Under the pieces are notes generated by a model. That model made no database searches and had not been told where the DNA came from. It saw nothing but the letters and a program-made list of their open reading frames with translations. DNA of 64,000 bases from Dichetophora obliterata. Its lineage: Eukaryota; Arthropoda; Insecta; Diptera; Sciomyzidae. The stretch covers positions 96,845,175 through 96,909,174 of the forward strand of contig OY986437.1 in the NCBI GenBank assembly GCA_963920525.1, in the 5' to 3' direction. The translations under genes and the position numbers were made by a program. This document shows positions 44,880-57,027 of the stretch, one piece after another (position 1 is the first letter of the stretch; every line of letters starts with the position of its first letter).

Positions 44880-45600
44880 GGTTTTGCATTGAAAAACGGG
44901 GCGTGGCAACTCCCATACAGCTCAAATTTGCGATGAATAGCTCTAATAGCTTTGGAGTTATAGGTGGCACATCTTCGGAATTTGGTATTCGATCACAATT
45001 TACAGGTGCCGTTTCACTGATAACATTTTATGGGCGTTGAAATAGAGGCGTGGCATCTCGAAATTTGCGATATCGAATAGCTTTGGAATTATAGGTCGCG
45101 AAGACTCAGATTTCAGTATTCGACCACAATTTAAACATGCAGTTTAACAGATGACATTTTAAGGGCGTTGTATAAGGGGCGTGGCACCTTCCATACAGCT
45201 TAAGTTTGCGATATTGAAAAGCTTTAGAGGTATAGGTCGCACAGCTTCGGAATTTGGTATTCGACCACAATTTACAAGTGCCGTTTCACTGATAACATTT
45301 TATGGGCGTTGTAAGAGGGGCGTGGCACCTCCCATACAACCTTAGTTTTTGATATTGAATAGCATTGGAATTATAGACCGCTCAGACAAGGAACCCAAAC
45401 TCCCATACAACCCAAATTTGCGATATCGAATAGCTTTGGAGTTATAGATCGCTACAACCAAAATCTGCGATATCGAATAGCTTTTGAGTTAAAGGTCTCA
45501 CAGCCACGGAATTCGACCACAATTTACACTTGCTGATCACTGATAATTATGTGCATTTCACAACGGGGGCGTGGCAGCAATGCGCCGGGTTTCATATACA
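44880..45600. repeat. tandem array, ~130-140 bp unit, 4-5 diverged copies
   Basis: Units share GGGGCGTGGCANCTCCCATA, TTTGCGATATCGAATAGCTT, GGNATTTGGTATTCGACCAC and CACTGATAACATTTTATGGG. Unit spacing is about 131 then 140. A single diverged unit occurs in intron 10 at 14350-14510. Confidence 0.75.
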
Positions 45601-46347
45601 AATATTGAAGCTCTTACAATTAAATAACTATACATAGGATTTGTTTCGATAAATAAGTCATTTAAATGCGACTTTTTTCATAACATATAACTTTTTAAAA
45701 TTTCAACTCTGGAAGAAAGCAAATTCTTCTGGTAGATGCATCTTTCGATACTTTTTTCGATATTGAATTGACATACAAACATATATTAATTTTCGTAGCG
45801 TAGCAGCACACAATTTTTTAATAGCAAACTAAATTTAAATGCAGAAGAAAAATATGTTGCTGTATTATTAAAATTACGCATTTGTTAAATGAGTTTAAAT
45901 AAGGTTTTAGTAAAATGCTAACTAGTCAACATAAAGCAACGTGTTGAAATTATCGGAAAACTACATTACACAAAAAAAAAACGCAAGCCAGTTAATAGCT
46001 ATAACATGCGTATTATAGGTATCAATTTCGAATTCAAATATTGCATGTATAAAAACAATTTGAGAACGATGTAATAACGAAAATTATTTCAATATGCAAT
46101 CAAACAATTGATTAAAACGAAACAGTAAACAACAATCGACAGAGTAAGAATTTATGACTGGGTCGGTAAGACCCCATTAGAAATTTTGCTTTGTGGTAAC
46201 CGTTATAGAAAAACAAAAACGACAAGCAAACTGCAGTTCCAATGCGATAGTAAAATTAATTATCATCTTTAAAAACAAGCTTAATACTAATTTTTGTTTT
46301 ATCCAGATGGAATAGTTATAAATATCAACATATGCTAATATGTACAT
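45601..46347. other. AT-rich intergenic or intron sequence
   Basis: No coding, no repeats recognised. Confidence 0.5.
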
Positions 46348-46349
46348 TA

Positions 46350-47272
46350 GGCCGAGTCGGTCTCCATACAAAAAAAAGTCGGTATAAAATATTCTTTAGC
46401 TTATTGTTTTACCTTCCACTGAAGGATATCACAATGTGTTAACCCGTAGGCTTCCTGGAATTTTTTTAAAAACGTTCCTTTTTTGGGGGAAAAAACCCCC
46501 TTTTTGTATGGGAAAGTTATTTGTTCCTAAGAATTTTCAAAAACAAAAAAATTTAAATTAAAGATTCAAAAATGAATAATACCAGCATAAAAAATTTTGA
46601 GAAATCTGCGAGTTTTGTTTTTGTTTTTTTTTTTTTGTGACTTTGGATGCGTTTTTATGTGATTTAGACATAACTACGCCATTTCTTGTCCGATTATCTT
46701 TGATAATCTACCGTTGGAAAGGTATTAAAATTCTCTACACATATCTTAAGTCATGCAAGGAAGGTTGTAATCTAAGTTTATCAAAATCACAAAAACACGG
46801 TACCAACTAAACCCTCTAAAGACGAGGATCTTTTATCCGTCGTCAATGGGTTAACTTTGTTCAAAAACGTACAAGTAAGATATGTGTAGATAATTGCATT
46901 ACCTTTCCAACTGTGGTTTATTGAAGATAATCGGACAAGAAATAGCGTAGTTATGCCGATTGAGGTCTAAATCCCATAAAAACGCATCCAAAAAAGTCAC
47001 AAAAAATCTAAAACGCGCTGATTTTTCAAAATTGTTTATGCTGATATTAATCACTTTTGAAGATTTCATTTGAATTTTTTGTTTTTGAAAATTCTTAGAA
47101 ACAAAAAAATTTCCCAAACAAAAAGTGGCTTTTTGGCCAAAAAAGGAACGTTTTTAAAAAAATCCAGTAAGTCTATGGGTTAACACATTGTGAAATTCTT
47201 CCGTGAAGGGTACAATAATACGTCAAAGAATATTTTATACCGAGTTTATCAAACACTTTTTTCGACCCGGCC
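46350..47272. mobile_element. 923-bp fold-back element, GGCCGRGTCG ends
   Basis: Ends GGCCGAGTCGG...CGACCCGGCC with TA at 46348-46349 and 47273-47274. Arms pair over about 420 nt, including TATAAAATATTCTTT, CACAATGTGTTAACCC and AAACGTTCCTTTTTT. The end motif is close to that of the fold-back in intron 4. Non-coding. Confidence 0.8.
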
Positions 47273-48219
47273 TAATGTACATATATGGGTAAGTCCTAGC
47301 GTTCGGATGTCACATTCGCATACATTTTTTCATAAATTTCGCAAATTTTATTAACAGTTTTTTAATTAAGATGTATCTGGTTAATAATTATAGCATCCTG
47401 CATTTTACCACAGTTTACCTAAAATTTGTTATTTTTTCGTGCATTCGGGCGTTACTAAAACAGTAAGTTCTTGTGAAACTAACACTCGAATTTAGAATAT
47501 TTCTGCAAAATGGTCGATCGCACCTCGAAATTCTATAGGAATAAAAAAATTGCTAACTAAATAAGTTTAAAATAAGGCCAACATCATCTCAAATATCTTA
47601 TTTTTAAAGTCACAGTTAACAATTTTATTTGTTCGTACGTTACGTTTTGGACGTCACACATTTTTCCATTGTAGTTTAATTGGGTAATTAAGTCATTAGG
47701 TAGTTAAGTAATTATGAAAATTAGTAATTAAAAACAAATTTAATATATTGTCCTTTCCTTGCCTCAACCATTTTTTCATTATCTTTATCCAATGTCTTCC
47801 ATTTTTACTATTGTAAAACAAAAAAGTTTACGTAACATTTACTTAAAATTTACAAAAAATAAAATCTAATTTGTGAAACAATGCAGACGATTTGATCATC
47901 ATGGTAAATGAATTTATGTGTAGATTGCTTAAATTAATAAAATTAAAATGTTTCTCTTACATGATATCATAAAATTATACGTTTTTAATCAGTTTTAATT
48001 TTTTGGTCACGGTTGACTTTTCTGTGGATTTGCCCATGTATACCTTTCAAGTATGACATTTAAAACTAAAACACCGTTATACACACTTTTAAAAATCGAC
48101 GGAAGATCAATCTAGTCTGTGCTACACGCTATGAGAACAAATAGACTTTTCCCTATCAGCAAAATACGTCCTTATCGTTCTATAAAGTAAATTCTACTGG
48201 GACCTAAAAATTTACCACA

Positions 48220-48520
48220 TCATCAGGAGATCCAATACTTCGCGGTGGGCCTGCAGAAGGATATGTGGAAAAACCTGGGGGCTTACGCCCTAAGATAATG
48301 CACATGCTGTACAATTGAAACGTTACTATAGGTCTAACGGAGGACTTATATCTCAGTTGTATTGTGGTCGAAAACTCTAGCAGGAACGACCATCCAACGG
48401 ACTAAAGGCCAAGTGTGCAGCCGTATCACAATGGACCTTATGAGTCTAAGTGAGTCGTGGCACGTGTGTATAGTTTGAGCACGTACAGTGGCTGCCGTCT
48501 CAACCTAACCCAACCTAACC
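48220..48520 (+). mobile_element. 3' end of an I-clade-like LINE
   Basis: The stretch ends CAACCTAACCCAACCTAACC and contains GCCGTATCACAATGGACCTT. The LINE in intron 10 has GCGGTATCACAACGGACCAA before its own CAACCTAACCTAACC end, so both are the same kind of 3' tail. Only traces of the C-terminal frame remain. Confidence 0.6.
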
Positions 48521-48599
48521 TACAAAGAACGTTTTTAGAAGGTTCCGAAGGAGTTCAAACTAAGTTGCTAAAGAGATCTACACTCAGCAGAGTTTGGTT

Positions 48600-49770
48600 T
48601 TTTGCAGAATGAGTCTATTACCATTTGTTCATATGTAATCAAAAAGACACCAGCAAAAGCAGTGTTCTGCTTTGAACTCTTGATTATAACAAATCCATTT
48701 CAGGTAAAAACGATTTTGTGGTTAGTTTTTTTTCATTTTGCTTTGTACCTCAAATATTTATGGACTAATTATGGACAAAGGTGTTGTTGACACCATGGAT
48801 AAAATGTTGACTGAATAGTCCGCCAAAAGGAGGACTCTTCGCTGGCCACTACACTTAGGGAAAAATGCTCTTACCTTCTCCAGGTTAGTTTTACCTGACG
48901 AATTTGGTTAGGAGAGCCAACCACATCGTATTAACCTGGTCAATGTTAGTTTGACCTGACGGATCTGGTTCACAGAAATACATGTAAAAATAAGGCTTAT
49001 AGCGAAAAAACAACCTGCCAGCTGTCAAATTCTGCACTAGTGATGCAGAACTTGTAACAAAGGGTACCTCGGGATAAGGTAAGTGAAATGTCCTGTCTTT
49101 AAATTTTTATATAGTTTTGTATTAAAAAAAGGTAACCATGATTTATTAACTCTCACCCTCGTTCCCGCTCCCATTACAAAAATATCATCATTGACATTTG
49201 GTTATTTAACGTGATTCAATTCGATTTAATCACAAATAATGGTTAAGATAACCACATTTGTCAGTTTCATTAAACCACAAAAACAGGTTAAATTGACCTG
49301 AACGGCATGTGGTAATCTTAACCTGACGATTCATGTTACCAAATTTTAACCTGAAATTTAGTTATAGTTTGGTTAAATTAACCAGATTTTTTTCTGGGTG
49401 TAGAGTTTTTTTTAAATATGTTGGGCATCGCAGCGTTGGAAACCTTTGTTACTAACACGCTAAAATTTAAAACAATGCTAGGACACAAAAAGAAACGAAT
49501 TATCGCCGCAAGTATCTGCAGGAACTAGCCATTGCCCACGTAATGCCTCAAGTTATAGAGAAGGCACCAAATTGAAAAGTCTAGAGGGGCAACTTCAGGA
49601 AGTGAATTGCAAAGTATACACCTTCGAAATCACAAATGCTTGTCAAGCTTCGAAAAATAATGCCCAGGGACGACTCAAGGAATTGGGCAATTGCAGATAT
49701 TGCCTAGGAAAACGTCGGTAAGCCCGTAAGCAGTGCTATGCTTCCAATAAACTCATGCTACCAATAAACT
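48600..49770 (+). pseudogene. piggyBac transposase remnant split by a MITE
   Basis: Before the MITE: MDKGVVDTMDKMLTE then a stop, then SAKRRTLRWPL, the conserved piggyBac phrase with the last catalytic Asp region. After the MITE: C-terminal sequence ending GNCRYCLGKRR-stop-ARKQCYAS, a Cys-rich zinc-binding-like tail typical of the family. Stops and frameshifts mark it dead. No TTAA-bounded ends were fixed. Confidence 0.75.
48852..49400. mobile_element. 549-bp MITE inside the piggyBac remnant
   Basis: CACTTAGGGAAAAATGCTCT and, reversed, CACCCAGAAAAAAATCTGGT with TA at 48850-48851 and 49401-49402. Inside are many TTAACCTG/CAGGTTA words on both strands. Removing it rejoins RRTLRWPL to the next piggyBac segment. 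Confidence 0.8.
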
Positions 49771-50039
49771 CATTTGTGCGGTTCATACTTCAGCTAAAAA
49801 TGGCACAAACAGAAATACATTTAAAGCATTTTGCTGTTCACAACACTTAATTTGTACCTTATAAAATACAATTTGTTGCTATTAAAAACATTTTTTTTAC
49901 CTTACAATAAGCTTTCTACACAGACCCGTCCCCAATGGAAATTTTAGGTTTGGAGCCCCTAATGGAGAAGAAGTATTAAAAAAATTGTACATTAGCTCCA
50001 AATTGACACATAAAAAAAGAATCGCGTAGTAAGGTCCGA

Positions 50040-50725
50040 ATAACTGAAACTAGCCGAAACTTTTGGTAAAAATTTCGGAACATTTCAAGAATAGCGACAA
50101 CTATGATTTTGATTTTTTTTGCAGATTATATTGATTTTGACATCCTTACTCCAAATCTGAAAAAAATGTAGGCCGCTAGCAATTGATTTAGAAATTATAG
50201 GCCTCCAAAGTTGCAAGAAACAGCCTACAAATCTTGCTATTTTTCTAAATTTTTCAACAAAACTACACTCTATAGGTATCAAAAGAAAGGTAATTTAAGT
50301 ACATATTCAACAAAGTACCAATTCAAATATGAAAATCCATGCAAAACTTTTAAAGATATAAACATTTTTAGTGTCGTGCTTTCGTAAAAGGGAAACCGCT
50401 AGTTTTCCAGACAAATTGTAAATATAATAATAGGTATATATAAAAAGTTATGAATGGATTTTCATGTTTGATACCTCGTTGAATAGGTACTCGCATTAAC
50501 TTTCTTTTGATACGCATACCGCGGAACACTAAAAAAAAAACAAAAATATTTGTAGCCCATTTTGCACCTTTGGAGGCCTGTAACTTCTAAACCAATTGCC
50601 AGCGGCCTGAAATTTGGATTTGGATTTAGGAGGTTAAAATCCGTGTAATCCAACAAAAAAATATTAAAAAAGAGTGTTTTCGCTATTCTTGAATTATACC
50701 AAAACTTTTTGCATCAGTTATTTAA
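50040..50725. mobile_element. 690-bp fold-back element
   Basis: Left and right halves are inverted copies over about 310 nt. Shared phrases are TTCAAGAATAGCGA, AGGCCGCTRGCAATTG, AGGCCTCCAAAG, ATCAAAAGAAAG and ATGAAAATCCAT. The centre is near 50390. Exact ends not fixed. Non-coding. Confidence 0.75.
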
Positions 50726-51224
50726 TTCAAATATATAAGTTTGGTTTAATAAAAATATTTACAACGCATTGTACAAAACTAAAATGATGAATTCGTCTAT
50801 AATTTGATTTATCGTGTTAACGCAAAACATTTTGGTTAATTTTATGAGTTCAATACTCCCATTTTCGATATTATCATCTTTATTGTAATTACAATTATTG
50901 ATAATTAAACTTCCGAACGAATTCTGTGTGTGTGGAATAAAGGAAAGGAAAACGAAATACATATTTCTACTTTTTTTAATACTAAACCTAAAAAGAGAAA
51001 TACTTTTCTTTGTAGTTCTAAAAAAATGTACATTGTAGGTGCATACTATTTTGAGTGTGTACGAAAGTGTGTAATAAAAAATTATCTCATTTATTATAAT
51101 AGTAAACTTCAATTAGTTATTATAAACTTCAATATTCAAATAATACTTGTTTTGTACTAGTAGTACTTTTGTTTTCTTTTAATAAAAGCAATAATTTGTA
51201 AAAACTTAAATTTTCATATTAATA

Positions 51225-51320
51225 ACCAGTTTCGGTTTCGGTTTCGGTTTCGGTTTCGGCCGAATATTATAAAATGGCCGAATATTCGGTTTCGGCCAAA
51301 ATTCCGGTTTCGGTCGGAGA
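51225..51320. repeat. (TTTCGG)n hexanucleotide patch
   Basis: Five head-to-tail TTTCGG units at about 51229-51262, then scattered TTCGGCCGAATATT words. Simple-sequence expansion. Confidence 0.8.
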
Positions 51321-53414
51321 CTACTTATATACATCCTGCAGAACACAATGTACCTAATAAGGTACTTAATGTAAGGTATAATTGACTTTCGCATAAAAAA
51401 CTTATGGAAGGCTTGGTGGCTTACCGGTGAGCCAGGTATTTATCAAAAAAGTTATGCTATCAAAGCAAAGAAGATATGCTATCAATACAAAGGTTAACCT
51501 AAAATTGTATAAAATCTTTATCAAAATAAAATTAATAAAACTGAAATTATAAATGGTGAATGCAATAAAAAACAATAAAAAATCAATAAATTTAAAGAAA
51601 ATATAGAATAATAACAATAATTATTTATACGAACTACCAAGTAACACTGGGCATATCAGCTAGTATCATAAAAAAACACTTGATTACTTGAGAATAAAAA
51701 CCAAATTGAAACATGATAGAAGAAGAAGGATGCTGCAAAGCGTTAAACGGCTGTTTTTATGTTAAAACCAGGGATCGGAAAAACACTCTAAAGTAAAGTC
51801 TATATTCTTAAGATCACAAAAAGTATTTTTTTTCTGTTTTTGCTCTCCAATTCAAGTAGAGATGAGAGAGAGAAGCAAAATGAAATGTGCTGGGAAAAAA
51901 AAGTTAGTGTCATCGAGTTCGGTTTTCTCTAATTATACAGAAACAATTTTCAGTCCTCTCGTACTATCTTTGCTATAGTTATTGTACTAAAAATATATAA
52001 AAATTAATTTATTTTGATGTGATTACCAATTTTTACAAATCTTGAGGACCCAAGTTTACCAAAAATATGTAGTTTCTTCGCGAAAACTTTTTAAAATAAT
52101 ATGAATTTTACGATTTTCACTGAGCCACGTCGATTTAAAACTTGACCAGTCTTAATACACACATTTAAGAAAAAAATAGAAGCAATCACCACAACCATCA
52201 CTTTAATTTTAAATACTTAAAAATAAATCACCATAACCACTTATATGATAAAAAGCATAAAATTTCTAAGTTTATTTTATGCAACTTTGGTGGATACTAA
52301 CATTTTTAGGTTTCTTGAGTAAATTATTTAAACTCAATTTTGAAGCGCTTAAAATTAACTCATCAAAACTCTTTGATAGTTTCATCACTAATAAAAATAA
52401 GAACGCGGCGGCGTTTATCACAGTTCTTGCATTTAGTACGAAATAAGCGTAGAACAGATAGATATTCAAAAAAAGGCAAAACAAAAATTTCAAAATCAAC
52501 AGTAATAAATAATAATAAATTATGTTGGCTTGTTCTGTGTTCTGGTGGTATCTTGAAATGCTTGTAGATACACTTGAAAGTGTAACTTAGTTGATAAAAG
52601 CTGCAAACATTTGACGTAGATACTAGATACTAGCTGCCAGCAGTTAGTTGAGTAGATAATAAATGATTTTGATTTTTTTTTTTAATATAAACTTGGACAG
52701 CACGTAGATGCATATGTTTGTTGTTATAAATAAGGTGCTGTTTTTTTTACGAAATGTCACAATTAAAAAAAAAATTCGAAGTAACCGAAGAAACTGCTGC
52801 GAAGGCACAATAATTCTTGCATAAAATTTCAACTTGAAGATTTTTATCTTTCTGCATGTGAAATTGCACGCACTCAAGCTGTTTTTGTTTATTTAGTTAA
52901 TAAATATATTTTTCGTTGTTTTTATTTAAAGAACTATTAATTTTTTTGAATTAAGCCCGTTAGACGAGGAATTTTGTAGAGCACCGCGCGCTTGCAAATG
53001 TTTGAATTAAATGAGAAGAAAAAATATTTTCCAAATGTTAATGATAATGAAAATTGGGCAGCGCAGTTGGCGCTGGCGTTAACGTTGTGTCCACTTGATT
53101 TTGCCTCACACTAACTATATCAAGAATACAAACTCCGAGTTAATAAGAAGCACTTCAACATGGGCCAGATAAGTAAAGCTTAACAAAAACGTTCCAAAAC
53201 AAATCAAACAAAAAATACACACACACACACGGCACACAGATTTGCGTCTGCAAGTGCAACGCACAGTGGAACAAATGAGTTAATGTAATACAACATGTTT
53301 TTTGTTCAGCAGCATGGGTACATATTGACCCATTAAGGACGATGATCACTAAGTGAGATGTCACAAAACTAACAGTATCACACATATATATGTCAAAATT
53401 AAAAATGAGTCATA
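51321..53414. other. AT-rich sequence without recognised genes
   Basis: Only short frames on both strands. A (CA)n run sits near 53217-53230. No terminal repeats were found. Confidence 0.5.
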
Positions 53415-54300
53415 ATTAGGATATATCGATGATTCCATATCAATTCGACTAATTTTGAGCAAAATCTGACTTTTGTGTTTCCGATTTTTTTGAAACTTTG
53501 TAGGTTAGTAGTGCCTATAAAAATAACTTAAACTGTGTTTTTGTTTTTGCGAAAAAAATTTTTTTCAAAAGTTATACACTGTGAAAATATTAAAAAAAAA
53601 ACATAAAAAATACAATTAGTGCATGTATTCAAATAGATTTAGTTTTGAAACCGTAAGTAGTACAGAAGAAAGTGTGCATGTATTTTAAAGATCTTGAATT
53701 TGTCTCTTTGGTGGTATATTTCCTTTTTATTTTAACCTGAAATTTTCAGTTACATTTTTCATAGTCTTCGCAACAAATTTTTTATATTTTTAGTACAGTG
53801 TTTAGTTAAGGCATCAATTTTAAAGACTAACACACAATTTTAAGTTGGGAATCCAAAGATTGCTTGTTAACCTTTAAAATTAATGCCTTAACTCAACACT
53901 GAACTAAAAATATAAAAACTTTGTTGCGAAGACTACGAAAAAAGTGACTGAAAATTTCAGGTTAAAAAAAAAATATAAAATTTTTTTATAAAAATGGTGC
54001 AAAAAAAATCATACCACCAAAGAGACAAATTCAAGATCTTTAAAATATTTCTACACTTTTTTGTGTAAAACTTACAGTTTCAAAACTACATCTATTTGAA
54101 TACATGCACTTATTGTATTTTTTAAGATTTTTTTTTCATATTTTTCAGTGTAAATCTTAGAAACGAAATTTTAAATAAAAAAAAAGTACGCAGTTATATA
54201 ATACTTTTCAGGAGAACTATCCACCTAGAGAGTTTCAAAATTTTCAAAAATAGTGATGTCAGAAACGTGGGCGCTCTGACATGGAATCACCGATATGCAC
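53415..54300. mobile_element. 880-bp fold-back element
   Basis: Arms of about 420 nt pair across a centre near 53850. Shared phrases are TGATTCCATRTCA, TGCATGTATTCAAATAGAT, GATCTTGAATTTGTCTCTTT, AATTTTCAGTYAC and GAGTTAAGGCATNAATTTT. It directly abuts the 3' end of a LINE at 54308. Confidence 0.8.
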
Positions 54301-54307
54301 AAAAATT

Positions 54308-55830
54308 ATTTATTTATTTATTTAGAAAATCGAAAAATTGAGTACAAATAAGAAACTAAGTTCTTTTACAGTACAATGAAAAATAAATTCTAACAATATT
54401 GAATTAATTAGAGATAACAACAAATTATTTTTTTCTTAAGCTTAGTAAAACATAAATAGTGAACATCAATAATAAAACATGAAAAAAATAGTAAAATCCA
54501 TTTAATTAGCTTAAAAATACTAAGTAAGAAATAATAAATTTTAGAGAATAAAAATAAGATAAGATTAAGTAGTAGAAAAGTGAGAAAAAATTGATTGCCT
54601 AAAAGTTTCCCTCCTCGAGATTTCTCTTATTCTACGAGGCAATGCATTCCACAGTCTTACAGCATTAATGAAAAAGAGATTTGAACTGATTAGAGAGCTA
54701 TGTCTGGGGATAATTAGTAAGTTACATCTCCTAGATAAGCTAAATTGCAGTTTTTCGTAGAGATAATGAGGTGTTTTAGTGTGAATGATTTTATGGATGT
54801 AAATACAATTTCTAGCGTGGAAATAATCATTCAAAATACAACCAAGTATTGCATTTCTAAAGCTAGAAAGATGGTCAAACTTGTTTAACCCATACACAAA
54901 ACGTGTGGCATAATTAAAAGCAACATTAAGTTTCAGCAGAGACGATGAATCAAGTTTACTGTAAACTATATCAGAGTATGTTATGACGGGCATGATAAGT
55001 TGCTGCATAGGATAAGGATATCGTCTGCATAGGCATGAAGAGAAGCATGTTTGCAGACAGAAAAGATGTCATTAATAAAAATTGAGAAAAGAAGCGAACC
55101 TAGAATCGAGCCTTGTGGAACACCGCTTAAGACGAGCTTATGGTGGGAAAAGTTGTGGCCAATTTTCACTCTTTGAGATCTATTTGACAAATAACTGGAG
55201 ATTAAGTTAACTGCACTAAAAGAAAACCCAAACATATACCTTAGTTTTTGGCATAGAAATGAGTGATTAACTTTGTCAAAAGCCTTAGAAAAATCAAGTA
55301 GGCAAAGTAAGGACAATAACCCTGCATCAAATTGAGGTCTTATATCATCAAAGACCTTAACAACGGCCGAAGCACACCCATGCCCCCGCCGAAAACCAGA
55401 TTGATAAGGAGACAAGAGATTATTCCTGACCAAAAAATAATTAATTTGGAGACTAATAAGTTTTTCAAATACCTTAGATAAAGAGGACAATATACTTATT
55501 GGCCTAAAATCATTAGGTCCAGAAGGGTTAGATTTTTTAGCCACGGGCAAGACAGTTGCAATTTTCCATACACTCGGGAATGAAGAAGATATAAAGCAGT
55601 GGTTAATAATGTGCGTTAGTGGACGTATAATATGAGGAAGAATGAGCTTTATAAATTTTATGGGAATACCATCTTCACCCAAAGCATTTGACTTAATCTG
55701 CATCACACAATTCCCAACATCAAGTTCACTAACAGGTGTGAACTCAAACAAGAACGGAGCACGCAAACTACCAAAAAAAGTAATATTATTACTTAAAGGT
55801 GCAGTATTATCTCGCCCTTAAAGGGTTAAT
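54308..55830 (-). mobile_element. Jockey/CR1-like LINE with internal deletion
   Basis: The frame 55766-54981 is RT: NDFRPISILSSLSKVFEKLI, SGFRRGHGCASAVVKVFDDI, LLDFSKAFDKVNHS (motif A), LSGVPQGSILGSLLFSIFIN (motif B) and HAYADDILIL (motif C). After YADD a deletion joins to a second frame (55008-54565) with VITYSDIVYSKLDSSSLLKL and LWNALPRRIREISRRETF, the usual C-terminus. The 3' end is an (ATAAA)n tail at 54308-54325. The 5' ORF1 and endonuclease are absent. Better preserved than the other two LINEs. Confidence 0.85.
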
Positions 55831-56656
55831 GAATAAAATTAGGGAAAAAAAAAACCAAAAAATTACATATTTTTGTAAATCAAAAATTTTATTCTTGCGA
55901 ATTTTATTGAAGATTAATTTTTAATTGATTTTTTTATTATTTTTATCTAAATTTTAAAAATATTGAGTTATTAATTTTCAAAAAACAATAAAAATTACAT
56001 GTTCAGAGAAAACAAAAACCCCGTTGATTATTATAGATATTTCAATTCACTTTCAATAGCAATATTTGGTATACAAAATTTAAAAACTGGATTTTTCGAA
56101 TTTTCGAAAACTTTTTCGAATATATATTATTTCGGATATCCTTTTTTTACACTAGAACTAAGTAAAATATAAAATTTAATGTTTCTAACCCAACTGAAAC
56201 TGGTAGAAGCAAAAATTAATTCGAAAAAATCAGTAATTAAAAATAGTTATAAAATACACTTTTTTGGTCTCAAAGGAGTTTGAGAAAAAACAAAAAATTA
56301 TACTTTTTAAAACTCTTTCTAATTTATATTTTCGTAATTTACAAGCTTCTCAAAGAAAAAATTATCCTACCATCATCTTATAACCTGGCTGGTCTGGGTT
56401 AAGGTCTCATAGAAGGGGAATCTTGTGTTTAAGAATACAAAATAAGAGAAAGTGCATATAACAGCTCAGGTCTGTAGTCAAGGTGGATTTTTTTTTTTGG
56501 GTTTTAACCCTCCCCATAGGGTTCGAAGTTATAATCATAATTTTTAAAAATTATTGAGCAAATTTTAAAAATATTTAACAAATAACTAAACTAAATAAAT
56601 ATAAAAATACAGAATTTAAAAAAATTTTTGTTTGGTATTACTTTATTGGTTCTAAC
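55831..56656. other. AT-rich sequence without recognised genes
   Basis: No coding, no recognised repeat ends. Confidence 0.5.
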
Positions 56657-56658
56657 TA

Positions 56659-57025
56659 CACGGTTAAAAATATTGGACTACTTTTTAATCCAAAATTTGG
56701 TTTAAAAGAATTTTTAATCCAAAAAGTATAATTTTTTTAGTTCCTACTTTCGTTTAATTTAGCTGGGTCTCGAACCCACGTTTCTGAAAGGAGCTTACTT
56801 GCATTCGTAATGATGCAAAATAAGCGAAACCTTGTTAACAACTGAGTTTGACGAGTGGATAAGGTGTTGGACCAGTTCAAATCATGAAATGGTCAAAGTA
56901 AATTCTGTATTTTTTTAGATTAGAAAATTTTAAACTTTTCCTTGGATTTAAAAGTAATTTCTTTTGGTGTTGTCTTTTATGTAATCCAACAAAGTTTAAA
57001 ATTCAGGCCAATATTTTTAACCGTG
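56659..57025. mobile_element. 367-bp TIR element with tRNA-like segments (copy B)
   Basis: CACGGTTAAAAATATTGGAC and, reversed, CACGGTTAAAAATATTGGCC with TA at 56657-56658 and 57026-57027. Inside, the minus strand has B-box-like GGTTCGAGACCC (56774-56763). The plus strand has a tRNA-like GACGAGTGGATAAGGTGTTG then a B-box-like AGTTCAAATCAT (56849-56890). The middle CTTACTTGCATTCGT and GATGCAAAATAAGC matches copy A. Confidence 0.75.
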
Positions 57026-57027
57026 TA

